NCBI GenBank assembly: GCA_016213205.1 | Contig: JACRAZ010000035.1 | Location: 1 to 64,000, forward strand | From: Burkholderiales bacterium | Lineage (GTDB): Bacteria; Pseudomonadota; Gammaproteobacteria; Burkholderiales; Burkholderiaceae_C | Direction: 5' to 3' | Length of the DNA stretch: 64,000 bases | In this document: positions 8,866 through 17,841 of the stretch, in pieces | Numbering within the stretch: position 1 is the stretch's first letter | Layout of the letters: every line of letters starts with the position of its first letter | Translations under genes and position numbers: made by a program | The notes under the pieces: generated by a model | What the model saw: only the letters and a program-made list of their open reading frames with translations | Told to the model about the DNA's origin: nothing | Database searches by the model: none

Positions 8866-10257
8866 ATGCATCGCAGCCTGAATCGCCGCCAGTGCCTGGC
8901 GCTGGCGTCCGCCTTGTTCGGCGCCGGCCTCGCCGGGCCCGCCCACGGCCGGGCCGGCCCTGGCCGCCCCGCCGGGGCGGGTGCCGGGGCCGCCAGCCTG
9001 CCCCCGATGCCGCTGCGCGAGCGGCGCCTGGCCAACGGGCTGCAGGTGGTGAGCGTGGCCGATGCGGCCAGCGCCAGCGTCAGCGTGCAGGTCTGGTACC
9101 GCGTGGGCGGCAAGGACGACCCGGAGGGCCGCTCGGGCTTCGCGCACCTCTTCGAACACATGATGTTCAAGAGCACGCAGCACATGCCCAACGAGATGTT
9201 CGACCGCCTCACCGAGGACGTGGGCGGCAACAACAACGCCTTCACCGCCGAGGACATGACGGCCTACCAGAACGAGGTGCCCGCCAACCACCTGGAACGC
9301 CTGCTCTGGGCCGAAGCCGAGCGCATGGCCCACCTGAAGGTGGACCAGGCCAACTTCGACAGCGAGCGCGCGGTGGTGCAGGAAGAACTGCGCCAGCGCG
9401 TGCTGGCCGACCCGTACGGGCGGCTGTTCAACGCGCTGCCCGCCGAGAGCTTCGTGCTGCACCCCTATCGCCGGCCCGTGGTGGGCAGCATCGAGGACCT
9501 GGCCGCCGCCCAGCTCGAGGACGTGCGCCGCTTCCACGCCACCTACTACCGGCCCGACAACGCCGTGCTCATCGTGGTGGGCGATTTCGACCCGGCGCAG
9601 CTCGACACCTGGGTCGACCGCTACTTCGGCCCCTTGAAGACACCTGGCGCCGCGATCCCCCGCGTCACCGTGACCGAGCCGGTGCGCGGCGCCGACCGCC
9701 GCGTGGCCCTGCAGGGCCCCAACGTCCCACTGCCCGCGCTGGCGTTGTTGTGGCAAGGCCCGAACGCGGCGCATGCCGACGCGGCGGCACTGCAGGTGGC
9801 CTCGGCGCTGCTGGCCGCGGGCGACTCGTCGCGCCTGAACGAGGCGCTGGTCTACCGCGCCCAGGCCGCCCAGGCGGCCGGCTTTGCGGCCGAGCTGTTC
9901 GCGGATGCGGGCATGCTGGCGGCCTACGCCATTGCCGCCAGCGGGCAGCCGCTGCCCCGGCTGGAGGCTGCGCTGCTGCGCGAGATCCAGCGCCTGGCCC
10001 AGGGCCCGATCCCCGGCGCCGAGCTGGACAAGGTGCGCACCCAGCTGCTCACCGCCGCGCTGGTGTCGCGCCAGACGCCCCAGGGCAAGGCCGGCGCCAT
10101 CGGCAAGGCGGTGCTGCTGCGCGGTGATGCCCGCGACGCCAACCACGAGCTGGCCCGCCTGGCCGCCGTGGGCGCGGCCGACGTGCAACGCGTGCTGCGC
10201 AAGATGCTCCAGGGCCGGCGCGTGACGATCCAGTACACCCAGGGGGCGAAGGCATGA
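8866..10257 (+). CDS. M16 family zinc peptidase, catalytic subunit
   Basis: 463-residue insulinase-family peptidase. The zinc motif HxxEH is intact as HLFEH (His94, Glu97, His98), with the distal glutamate in VVQEEL (~173-174). The N-terminus (NRRQCLALASALFGAGLAG) looks like a signal peptide, so it should act in the periplasm. Its stop overlaps the next M16 gene by 4 bp (ATGA), so the two are made together and probably form the heterodimer typical of bacterial M16B pairs: one active, one inactive chain. Substrate unknown. Confidence 0.9.
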   Translation: MHRSLNRRQCLALASALFGAGLAGPAHGRAGPGRPAGAGAGAASLPPMPLRERRLANGLQVVSVADAASASVSVQVWYRVGGKDDPEGRSGFAHLFEHMMFKSTQHMPNEMFDRLTEDVGGNNNAFTAEDMTAYQNEVPANHLERLLWAEAERMAHLKVDQANFDSERAVVQEELRQRVLADPYGRLFNALPAESFVLHPYRRPVVGSIEDLAAAQLEDVRRFHATYYRPDNAVLIVVGDFDPAQLDTWVDRYFGPLKTPGAAIPRVTVTEPVRGADRRVALQGPNVPLPALALLWQGPNAAHADAAALQVASALLAAGDSSRLNEALVYRAQAAQAAGFAAELFADAGMLAAYAIAASGQPLPRLEAALLREIQRLAQGPIPGAELDKVRTQLLTAALVSRQTPQGKAGAIGKAVLLRGDARDANHELARLAAVGAADVQRVLRKMLQGRRVTIQYTQGAKA

Positions 10258-11738
10258 TGCACCGCACACGCAGGGCCGCCGCGCTGCTGGCCGCCGCGCT
10301 GCTGGCCGCCTCGGCGCCTGGCGCCGCCACGGCCGCGACACCGGGCGTCGATGCCCCGCCCGCCCCCCAGCCGCCGCGGCCGGTGGTGGTGCCCGCCTTC
10401 ACCGAGCAGGTGCTGCCCAACGGGCTCACGGTGGTGCTGGCGCCGCGCCACCAGGCGCCGGTGGTCACGATCGCGCTGCTGGTGCGCGCCGGCACCGAGG
10501 CCGATCCGCCGGGCCGCACCGGCACCGCCGCGATGACCGCCGCGCTGCTGACCAAGGGCGCGCGCCGCGGCGGCCGCAATGTCACCGCCACCGAACTCGC
10601 GCGCCAGGCCGAGGCACTGGGCGGCACGCTGGACGCGGCCAGCGGCTGGCGCTCGTCGACGCTGACGATGACCGTCACCCGCCCGAAGCTGCCCGCCGCC
10701 GCCGCACTGCTGGCCGACGTGCTGCAGCGGCCCACGCTGGCGCCGGCCGAGCTCGAACGCGCCCGCGCTCAAACCCTGGACAGCCTGCGCGTGAGCTACA
10801 GCGATCCCGGCGCGGTGGCCGGCATGGTGGCGCGGCGCGCGTTCTGGGGCGGCAGCGCCTGGGGCAGCGTGGTCACGCCGCCCTCCATCCAGCGCATCGG
10901 CCCGGCCGACGTGCGCGCCTTCCACGCCGCGGCCTACCAGCCGGCGCGCACGGTGCTGGTGCTGGCCGGCGATGTGGAGGTGGCCGAGGGCCTCGCGCTC
11001 GCGCGGCGGCTGTACGGCGCCTGGCAGCCGCCCTCGGCGGCCCGGCAGGCCGAGCCCGCCACGGCCGCCCAGCCGCTGGCCGAGCCGCTGGTGCTGGTGG
11101 ACATGCCCGGCAGTGGCCAGAGCGGCGTGGTGGTGGCCGCCCCATTCGTCGCCACCGATGCGGCCGACCGGCGCATCGGCCAGGTGGCCAACGCGGTGCT
11201 GGGCGGCGGCTATTCGGCGCGCCTGAACCAGGAGGTGCGCATCAAGCGCGGCCTGAGCTACGGCGCCTTCAGCGAGGCCGAGACCCACCCCGGCGGCGGC
11301 ATGGCGCAGGCCAGCACGCAGACCAGCCACCCCAACGCCGCGCAGGTGCTGCAGCTGCTGCGCGGCGAGCTCGAACGCCTGGCCGAGGCCCCGCCCGAGG
11401 CGGACGAGCTGGCCGCGCGCCAGGCCACGCTGGTGGGCAGCTTCGCGCGCCGGCTCGACACCACCGGGGGCCTGAGCTCCCTGGTGGTGGCCCAGCTGGT
11501 GCAGGGCCGCCCGCTGGCCGATCTGGCCAAAACGGTGGACGAGATCCTCGCCGTCACGCCGCAGCAGGTGCAGGCCTTCGCGCAGCGGCACTGGCGCGGC
11601 GCCGGGCTGCGTGGCGTGATCGCGGGCGACCTGAAGGCGGCCGGCGACGCGCTGAATGCCTTGCCCGGCCCTGTGCGGCGGGTGGCGATCGATCGGCTCG
11701 ACCTCGCGCAGCCGGGCCTGCAGCGCGGCACCCCCTGA
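10254..11738 (+). CDS. M16 family peptidase, non-catalytic partner
   Basis: 494-residue M16 homologue with an N-terminal signal peptide (AAALLAAALLAASAPGAATA). Where the active chain has HxxEH this one reads RTGTAAMTAALLTKG, so it cannot bind the catalytic zinc. It keeps the C-terminal-half motif KRGLSYGAFS, the Arg/Tyr region contributed by the partner domain in active M16 dimers. It overlaps the catalytic-subunit gene by ATGA. It is likely the regulatory or substrate-positioning subunit, as in processing-peptidase alpha/beta pairs. Confidence 0.9.
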   Translation: MMHRTRRAAALLAAALLAASAPGAATAATPGVDAPPAPQPPRPVVVPAFTEQVLPNGLTVVLAPRHQAPVVTIALLVRAGTEADPPGRTGTAAMTAALLTKGARRGGRNVTATELARQAEALGGTLDAASGWRSSTLTMTVTRPKLPAAAALLADVLQRPTLAPAELERARAQTLDSLRVSYSDPGAVAGMVARRAFWGGSAWGSVVTPPSIQRIGPADVRAFHAAAYQPARTVLVLAGDVEVAEGLALARRLYGAWQPPSAARQAEPATAAQPLAEPLVLVDMPGSGQSGVVVAAPFVATDAADRRIGQVANAVLGGGYSARLNQEVRIKRGLSYGAFSEAETHPGGGMAQASTQTSHPNAAQVLQLLRGELERLAEAPPEADELAARQATLVGSFARRLDTTGGLSSLVVAQLVQGRPLADLAKTVDEILAVTPQQVQAFAQRHWRGAGLRGVIAGDLKAAGDALNALPGPVRRVAIDRLDLAQPGLQRGTP

Positions 11739-11784
11739 ACCCTGCCGGCCGCGTGCGCGCGCGGCGTGGCGGACGTGGGGCCGC

Positions 11785-11808
11785 ACCGGCCCTTGAAAGC
11801 GGGCCGGT
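11785..11808. terminator. GC-rich hairpin after the M16 pair
   Basis: ACCGGCCC, 8-nt loop, GGGCCGGT: a perfect 8-bp stem 47 bp downstream of the second M16 gene. It lacks a following T-run, so it may only be a pause site or mRNA-stabilising stem. Confidence 0.35.
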
Positions 11809-11850
11809 CCGCTCCCACCTGCGAGCCCTGACCACCTTCAGGAGCGCGCC

Positions 11851-12666
11851 GTGCCGATGCTTGTGGCAGCCGGCCTCGCCCTGCTGCTGGTGCTGTGGTG
11901 GCTGGGCCAGCCCTGGCTCGCCGAGCGGCGCCGTGCCGGCTGGCGTGCCCAGCCCTTTCCCGCGGCCTGGCGGCGCATCCTGCGCCAGCGCGTGCCGCTG
12001 GTGGCACGGCTGCCGGCCGCGCAGCAACTGCGGCTGAAGCAGCAGGTCCAGGCCTTCCTGGCCGAGGTGCCCATCATCGGCTGCCAGGGCCTGGTGGTCA
12101 CCGACGAGATGCGCGTGACCATCGCCGCGCAGGCCTGCCTGCTGCTGCTGGGCCAGCGCAGCCGCTTCGTCAACCTGCGCCAGGTGCTGCTGTACCCGGA
12201 TGCCTTCGTGGTCGACCGCGTGCAGCCCGGCGCCGGCGGCGTGCTGCAGGAGCAGCGCCGCGTGCTGGCCGGGGAGTCGTGGCAGCAGGGCCAGGTGATC
12301 CTGGCCTGGGATGCGGTGCGCGAAGGTGCCGCGGTGCCCGACGACGGCCACAACGTGGTGCTGCATGAATTCGCGCACCAGCTCGACCAGGAAACCGGCG
12401 CCGCCAACGGCGCCCCGGCCATGCCCAACCCGGTGCAGGCCGCGCACTGGACACGTGTGTTCCGCGCCGCCTGGGCCACGCTGCACGAGCGCGTGGCCCA
12501 GGGGCTGCCCAGTTGCCTGAACGCCTACGGCACGCACAGCGAGGCCGAGTTCTTCGCGGTGGCCACCGAAGTGTTCTTCGAGCAGCCCCGGGCCCTGCTG
12601 GCCGAGGACCCGGCCTTGTACGACGCGCTGGCCGGCTGGTACCGCCTGCACCCCGCCAGCTGGTAG
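11851..12666 (+). CDS. mtfA: MtfA-type zinc-dependent peptidase
   Basis: 271-residue M90 family metallopeptidase related to E. coli MtfA, which binds the glucose repressor Mlc. Zinc site HEFAHQLD at His172-Glu173-His176, followed by EFFAVATEVFFEQP, where the third ligand glutamate lies. Unlike E. coli MtfA, the N-terminus has a strong membrane segment (residues ~3-20). The GTG at 11851 sits 6 bp after AGGAG and is preferred over the ATG at 11857. No Mlc-like or PTS gene is nearby, so only the peptidase family is certain. Confidence 0.88.
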   Translation: MPMLVAAGLALLLVLWWLGQPWLAERRRAGWRAQPFPAAWRRILRQRVPLVARLPAAQQLRLKQQVQAFLAEVPIIGCQGLVVTDEMRVTIAAQACLLLLGQRSRFVNLRQVLLYPDAFVVDRVQPGAGGVLQEQRRVLAGESWQQGQVILAWDAVREGAAVPDDGHNVVLHEFAHQLDQETGAANGAPAMPNPVQAAHWTRVFRAAWATLHERVAQGLPSCLNAYGTHSEAEFFAVATEVFFEQPRALLAEDPALYDALAGWYRLHPASW

Positions 12667-12793
12667 GCCGCGCGTCTGGCGCCGGGACCGGCCATCGTGC
12701 GCGGCAGAATGCCGCCATGTTGCCCCCCAGCTCACGTCGTTCGCGGCCCCCCGCGGGGGAGTTCAGGACCTTCGGAACGGCCGGGCGGTCCTG

Positions 12794-14875
12794 ATGCCCG
12801 AGGCTGCGAGCAACGCGCCCCCCCCAGCAGCCGCCCCTGGCCCCAAGTCCGCGCCGCAGCGGGCGATGGACAAGCTCGGCCTGAAGCGCGACATCGACCT
12901 GGCGTTGCACCTGCCGCTGCGTTACGACGACGAGACCCGCATCACCCCGATCGCACAGGCGCGCGAAGGCGAGCCGGTGCAGGTGGAAGGCGTGGTGCAG
13001 GAGGCACGCATCGAGCTGCGCCCGCGCCGGCAGCTGGTGGTGCGCCTGGCCGATGCCAGCGGCGTGCTGGTGCTGCGCTTCCTGAACTTCTACCCCTCGC
13101 ACCAGAAGGCGCTGGCCGCGGGCGCGCGGGTGCGGGTGCGCGGCGAGCCCCGCGGTGGCTTCTTCGGCCGCGAGATGGTGCACCCGCAGTTCAAGGCGGT
13201 GGACGAGGGCACCCCGCTGGCCACGGCCTTGACGCCTGTGTACCCCACCAGCGCGCAGCTGCCCCAGGCCTACCTGCGCAAGGCCGTGGCCTCGGCGCTG
13301 GCCCGCGCGCCGCTGCAGGAGCTGCTGCCGGCCGAGCTGCTGCCGCCCGGCCTGCCGCCGCTGCGTGAGGCGCTGCAGTGGCTGCACCACCCGCCGCCCG
13401 ATGCCGCGCTGCCGGCGCTGGAAGACCGCAGCCACCCGGCCTGGCAGCGCCTGAAGTTCGAGGAGCTGCTCGCGCAGCAGCTCTCGCAGCTGGCCGCCCA
13501 GCGTGAGCGGGCCCGGCTCGCCGCGCCGGCGCTGCAGGCGCGGCGCGGCGGCCTGCACGAACGCCTGCTGGCCACGCTGCCCTTCGGCTTGACCGAAGCG
13601 CAGCGCCGCGTGAGCGAGGAGATCGCGCAGGACCTGGGCCGCACCCAGCCGATGCACCGGCTGCTGCAGGGCGACGTGGGCGCGGGCAAGACGGTGGTGG
13701 CCGCGCTCGCCGCCGCGGTGGCCATCGACGCCGGCTGGCAATGCGCGCTGATGGCGCCCACCGAGATCCTGGCCGAGCAGCACTTCGCCAAGCTGGTGCA
13801 GTGGCTCGAGCCGCTGGTGCAGCAGGACCACGGCGGCGTGGCCTGGCTCACCGGCAGCCGCAAGGGCCGGGCCCGGCGGCAGATGGTCGAGCGCGTGGCC
13901 AGCGGCGAGGCCACCCTGGTGGTGGGCACCCACGCGGTGATCGAGCAGGACGTGCACTTCGCGAAACTGGGCCTGGCCATCATCGACGAGCAGCACCGCT
14001 TCGGTGTGGCGCAGCGCCTGGCGCTATTGCACAAACTGAGCGGCCAGCAGCTCGAGCCCCACCTGCTGATGATGACGGCCACGCCGATCCCGCGCACGCT
14101 GGCGATGACCTACTTCGCCGACCTGGCGCTCAGCACCATCGACCAGCTGCCGCCCGGGCGCACGCCGGTGCTGACCAAGGTGTTCGACGACGCCCGCCGG
14201 CCCCAGGTGATCGCCCGCATCGCCGACGAGGTGGCCCAGGGCCGCCAGGTGTACTGGGTCTGCCCGCTGATCGAGGAATCGGAGAAGCTCGACCTGCAGA
14301 ACGCCACCGAGACCCACCAGCAGCTCAGCGCCGCGCTGCCCGGCGTGATGGTGGGGCTGCTGCACGGGCGCATGCCGGCGGCCGAGAAATCGGCCGTGAT
14401 GGCCTTGTTCAAGGGCGGCGAGATGGCGGTGCTGGTGGCCACCACGGTGATCGAGGTGGGCGTGGACGTGCCCAACGCCAGCCTGATGGTGATCGAGCAT
14501 GCCGAGCGCTTCGGCCTCAGCCAGCTGCACCAGCTGCGGGGCCGTGTCGGCCGCGGCGCCACGGCCAGCGTGTGCGTGCTGCTTTATGCGGGCCCGCTGT
14601 CGCCCACCGCCAAGGACCGGTTGCGGGCGATGGCCGACACCACCGACGGCTTCGAGATCGCGCGGCGTGATCTCGAGATCCGCGGCCCGGGTGAATTCAT
14701 GGGGGCACGCCAGAGCGGCGAGGCCCTGCTGCGCTTTGCCGACCTGGCCGAGGACGCACCGCTGTTGCAGCACGCGCGGCGCATCGCCCCGCTGCTGCTG
14801 GCACAGCACCCGGGTGCCGCGCGCGCCCACGTGGCGCGCTGGCTGGACACCCGGGCGGACTTCATGAAGGCCTGA
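12794..14875 (+). CDS. recG: ATP-dependent DNA helicase RecG
   Basis: 693-residue RecG, which remodels stalled replication forks and Holliday junctions. An N-terminal wedge/OB domain is followed by SF2 helicase domains: Walker A GDVGAGKT near residue 294, motif II variant DEQH (IIDEQHRFGV, ~397), motif III MTATPIPRT and the C-terminal TRG-like region REALLRFADL. Length is normal for the family. It stands alone and ends at a strong bidirectional terminator facing the PEP-CTERM gene. Confidence 0.96.
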   Translation: MPEAASNAPPPAAAPGPKSAPQRAMDKLGLKRDIDLALHLPLRYDDETRITPIAQAREGEPVQVEGVVQEARIELRPRRQLVVRLADASGVLVLRFLNFYPSHQKALAAGARVRVRGEPRGGFFGREMVHPQFKAVDEGTPLATALTPVYPTSAQLPQAYLRKAVASALARAPLQELLPAELLPPGLPPLREALQWLHHPPPDAALPALEDRSHPAWQRLKFEELLAQQLSQLAAQRERARLAAPALQARRGGLHERLLATLPFGLTEAQRRVSEEIAQDLGRTQPMHRLLQGDVGAGKTVVAALAAAVAIDAGWQCALMAPTEILAEQHFAKLVQWLEPLVQQDHGGVAWLTGSRKGRARRQMVERVASGEATLVVGTHAVIEQDVHFAKLGLAIIDEQHRFGVAQRLALLHKLSGQQLEPHLLMMTATPIPRTLAMTYFADLALSTIDQLPPGRTPVLTKVFDDARRPQVIARIADEVAQGRQVYWVCPLIEESEKLDLQNATETHQQLSAALPGVMVGLLHGRMPAAEKSAVMALFKGGEMAVLVATTVIEVGVDVPNASLMVIEHAERFGLSQLHQLRGRVGRGATASVCVLLYAGPLSPTAKDRLRAMADTTDGFEIARRDLEIRGPGEFMGARQSGEALLRFADLAEDAPLLQHARRIAPLLLAQHPGAARAHVARWLDTRADFMKA

Positions 14876-14882
14876 AACGAGA

Positions 14883-14919
14883 CAGGCGGGGTGGCCGCCC
14901 GTGGCTGCCACCCCGCCTG
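14883..14919. terminator. Strong bidirectional terminator hairpin
   Basis: CAGGCGGGGTGGC, 11-nt loop, GCCACCCCGCCTG: 13 perfectly paired bases between the convergent recG and PEP-CTERM metalloprotease genes. Position and stem strength support a shared terminator despite the weak T-tract. Confidence 0.75.
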
Positions 14920-14955
14920 CCCCCGCCGCATGGGCGGGACTTCAGACGCCCGCGA

Positions 14956-16116
14956 TCAGGCCGGGCTGCCGGCCTCTGCCGTCGCGCGGCGGCGGCGCAC
15001 CGCGCCCATCGCGCCCATGGCGGTGAGCAGCAGCGCCCAGCTGGCCGGCTCCGGCACGAAGGACGCGAAGATGTCGGCCGAGGTCGCCCCCGCGTAGGTC
15101 AGCGCATCGAGCTTCAGGTTCCAGCCCATGGCGTCGTAGGCGGCCAGGTCCAGACCGGTCACTTCACCCATCTGCCCGAAGCAGAAGGTCGGGTCCATGA
15201 TGCCCAGCTGCGGGTTGCCGCAGCCCTGCGTGTCCTTGAAGTGGGAGGCCTGGCGGCCGTCACCGTGGTAGGTGCCCGTGGACATGGTGTTGCCGAACAG
15301 CGCGGTCTGGCCGCCGTCGATCGAGAAGTACTTCGTGCCACCGGTGCGGAAGTCCAGCGTGCCCGGCGCGCTGTAGCGGAACATGTCCAGCGCGCTGAAG
15401 ATCGAGGTGTCGTTCAGGTCGTAGCCCAGCTGGCCCTTGCCCGGGCCGTTGGGGTAGCCGTAGATGTCGAAGAAGTCGACCCCCGACACGAAGCCCAGCG
15501 CATGGCCGATTTCGTGGATGGCCACGCCCAGGAAGTCCATCTTGCCGGCGGAGATGCCGTCCAGCGGGTTGTAGTCGAAGCTGAACGAGCTGTTGAAGGT
15601 GACCGTGCCATCGAGCTGGCCGGGCGACGCGACAGCACCGCCGAGGGCCTTGATCACCGAGGTGTTGGCATACAGCACGCGCGAGGCCGTCTGCGTGCCG
15701 TTCAGCGTGGCGGTCACGGTGTTGTCGTTGTTGCCCGTGCCGTTCACGCCGGCCGTCAGGCCGCTGATGCCGCCGGTCGTGAGGGTGGGCAGCACGACGG
15801 CCTGGTCGATGGCCGAGCTGCTCTTGGTCGCGTTGACGCGGTTTTCCCAGTTCGCCACCGTGAAATCGGCGCGGCGGCTGCCGGTCTGGCCGATGACGTT
15901 GGGGTTCGACAACACCGAGAAACCAATGCCCAGATTGATCGTCGCGTTGTTGGTGAACATGTTCTCCCAGTACTTCGCGGCGATCTTGAAGCTTTGCTCG
16001 GCGGCCGAGCCCGTCACGCCACCCAGATCAACGATGTTGATGACGGTGGCGTTCGAGAGGGAGCACGTCAGGGCCGCTGCGGCGGCGACGGCGGTGCGAA
16101 TGGCTTGGGTACGCAT
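14956..16116 (-). CDS. PEP-CTERM sorted metalloprotease-like protein (NF038122 type)
   Basis: 386-residue exported protein. Signal peptide at residues 1-23. A zincin motif HEIGHALGFVSGVD at 201-214 gives His201, Glu202 and His205, with Asp214 a possible extra ligand. The C-terminal sorting signal VPEPASW is followed by a membrane segment and RRRR, the PEP-CTERM tripartite tail processed by exosortase. The body is rich in Asn/Thr/Ser/Gly, typical of surface or exopolysaccharide-associated proteins. No exosortase (EpsH) gene is in the window. Peptidase activity is inferred from the motif; the start is the ATG that begins the signal peptide. Confidence 0.88.
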   Translation of the reverse strand: MRTQAIRTAVAAAAALTCSLSNATVINIVDLGGVTGSAAEQSFKIAAKYWENMFTNNATINLGIGFSVLSNPNVIGQTGSRRADFTVANWENRVNATKSSSAIDQAVVLPTLTTGGISGLTAGVNGTGNNDNTVTATLNGTQTASRVLYANTSVIKALGGAVASPGQLDGTVTFNSSFSFDYNPLDGISAGKMDFLGVAIHEIGHALGFVSGVDFFDIYGYPNGPGKGQLGYDLNDTSIFSALDMFRYSAPGTLDFRTGGTKYFSIDGGQTALFGNTMSTGTYHGDGRQASHFKDTQGCGNPQLGIMDPTFCFGQMGEVTGLDLAAYDAMGWNLKLDALTYAGATSADIFASFVPEPASWALLLTAMGAMGAVRRRRATAEAGSPA

Positions 16117-16224
16117 GGCAAATGGCTCCGAATTTGAAGCGGCTAGGCTATCAGCCCTCAAGTTCCGTGAGCAGCCCCCATCCCCCCCTAGCCTCGGGGA
16201 GGGGAAACCAGAAAGGGCACGCAG

Positions 16225-16244
16225 CCCCCCCGATATCCGGGGGG
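16225..16244 (-). terminator. Hairpin just after the sulfotransferase gene
   Basis: CCCCCC-C-GATATC-C-GGGGGG: six G:C pairs around a GATATC core, beginning 7 nt beyond the stop of the minus-strand sulfotransferase gene. On that strand it is followed by a pyrimidine-rich stretch with TTTCT. Probable terminator separating it from the PEP-CTERM gene, whose promoter must lie in the remaining ~100 bp. Confidence 0.5.
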
Positions 16245-16250
16245 TGCCGG

Positions 16251-17720
16251 TCACGCCGGACTTGCCTTCGGATCGAAGTAATCGTCGACAAATGGCCGCA
16301 GATGGGCTTGGTAGGGCGCGGCGACGTTCAAACCATCCCGGTTGATCGGCCGGCGCACCTGAATGGCGCTGGCCGTCATCACCACGCGGTCGGTGGTGTG
16401 CGGGCGGTGCACCGCATCCTCCTCCGGCAGCCCGCAGTGGGCCAGCAGGCGGCGGGTCCACGCCGCCGGCGCGTCCACCAGCTCGGCATAGGGCACCACC
16501 AGCAGCCGCTCGCCCAGCCGGGCTTGCCAGAAGGCCAGCATCGCGTCCTCGAGCCGGAAGTGGTGCGCGATGTCCTGCAGGTCATAGCTCCACCCGACGC
16601 CGTGGATGAAAAAGGTGCGGAAGCACGACCAGGCGCTGTCGAGCGGGTCGCGGCGCATCCAGATCAGCGGTGCATCCGGCAAGGCGGCGGCCACCAGGCC
16701 GAGGAAGCGGCTCGCGTCGATGGTCTTGTCGACGATGCGGCCTTCGCTGCCGAAACGCTCCTGCAGCAGGTGCAGGTACAGCCCGGCCAGGTCGTCGGGC
16801 GTGCCCCCCTTGGCCAGGTAGGCGGCCATTGCCTCGCCCGACACACCGCCGGCCTGCACCGCCAGGTGCTGCACCAGGTTGAGCTCGGCGCCGTCGGCCA
16901 CCTGGCTGTGGCTGGCCAGGATATGCTCGACCAGCGTGGTGCCCGAGCGCGGCAGGCCGGTGACGAAGATCGGGCGGCTGGTGTCGCGCGCCCGGCGGGC
17001 ATTGAGCTGTTCGATGAAGCCCTCACCCCAGCCCGACATGGCCGAAGCGGCATTGGCCGCGTTGCCCTTGCGGCTGTAGGGCGTTTCCTGGTGCAGCAGC
17101 CGGGCGCCGCGTGCATAGGCGGCGAACGCGGCATCCGGGTCCTTGCGGTCCACGTGCAGTTTGCCCACCGCATACCAGTAGCGGGCCAGATCGCCCGGGC
17201 CCTGTCGCTCGGCGGCGGCCCCATCGGCCAGCAGGCGCTCGCCCAGCGGGTCCTGGGCCAGGTTCACGCCCGACACCAGCGTCAGCCAGGCCGGCCCCCA
17301 GCCGGGCCGGTGCCGCACGGCGGCCTCCAGCAGGGTGCGCGCCTCGTCCAGGCGGCCCAGCGTCATCGCGATGTTGCCCAGCACGTAGGCATGGCCGGCC
17401 CGGTCCGGCACATCGGGCGGCAACTGCGCCACGTAGTCGTAGGCCTCCCGCATGCGCCCGCACTGGGTGAGCAGCACGGCCTTGGAGTAGCGCGCCTGCG
17501 GCGTGTGGCCGGCGGCCGCCAGGAACGCGTCCATCGCCCGCAGGGCCAGGTTCAGCTCGCCGCTGATGCGCATGAACTCGCACACCGCGCGCCATTGCCC
17601 GCCCAGCGGCGCCTGGTGGTCCAGCAGCTGCGTCACCGCGGCATTGGAAGCGGCCCGGTCGCGTGCGGCCACGGCCTTCTTCAGGTCTTCCACCAGGGGC
17701 ATCCAGCTGGGCTCGGTCAT
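16251..17720 (-). CDS. TPR-containing sulfotransferase family protein
   Basis: 489-residue protein with N-terminal tetratricopeptide-like helices (~20-200) and a C-terminal sulfotransferase domain. PAPS-binding signatures are visible: the 5'-phosphosulfate loop TGLPRSGTTLVEHIL (~252-266) and the 3'-phosphate loop RRDPLDSAWSCF. Proteins of this design transfer sulfate to unknown cell-surface or peptide targets, and are common near exosortase/PEP-CTERM loci, as here. The ATG at 17720 is chosen because GAGAG lies 6 bp upstream; ATG 17726 is possible. The acceptor cannot be predicted. Confidence 0.85.
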   Translation of the reverse strand: MTEPSWMPLVEDLKKAVAARDRAASNAAVTQLLDHQAPLGGQWRAVCEFMRISGELNLALRAMDAFLAAAGHTPQARYSKAVLLTQCGRMREAYDYVAQLPPDVPDRAGHAYVLGNIAMTLGRLDEARTLLEAAVRHRPGWGPAWLTLVSGVNLAQDPLGERLLADGAAAERQGPGDLARYWYAVGKLHVDRKDPDAAFAAYARGARLLHQETPYSRKGNAANAASAMSGWGEGFIEQLNARRARDTSRPIFVTGLPRSGTTLVEHILASHSQVADGAELNLVQHLAVQAGGVSGEAMAAYLAKGGTPDDLAGLYLHLLQERFGSEGRIVDKTIDASRFLGLVAAALPDAPLIWMRRDPLDSAWSCFRTFFIHGVGWSYDLQDIAHHFRLEDAMLAFWQARLGERLLVVPYAELVDAPAAWTRRLLAHCGLPEEDAVHRPHTTDRVVMTASAIQVRRPINRDGLNVAAPYQAHLRPFVDDYFDPKASPA

Positions 17721-17841
17721 CACCATCTCTCGGACAAGGGGTGCCGGCAACCCCGGGTGCGGCAGCCGGTGCGGGACAGTATCACCGAGCCCGGCGCCGT
17801 GGCTGCGCGGCCCCCGGAGCCCGGTGCACAATGATCTCGCC

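Noticed and set aside
12717-12793. 25-codon frame (MLPPSSRRSRPPAGEF...) just before recG
   Set aside because: No ribosome binding site or similarity; it simply runs up to the recG start.
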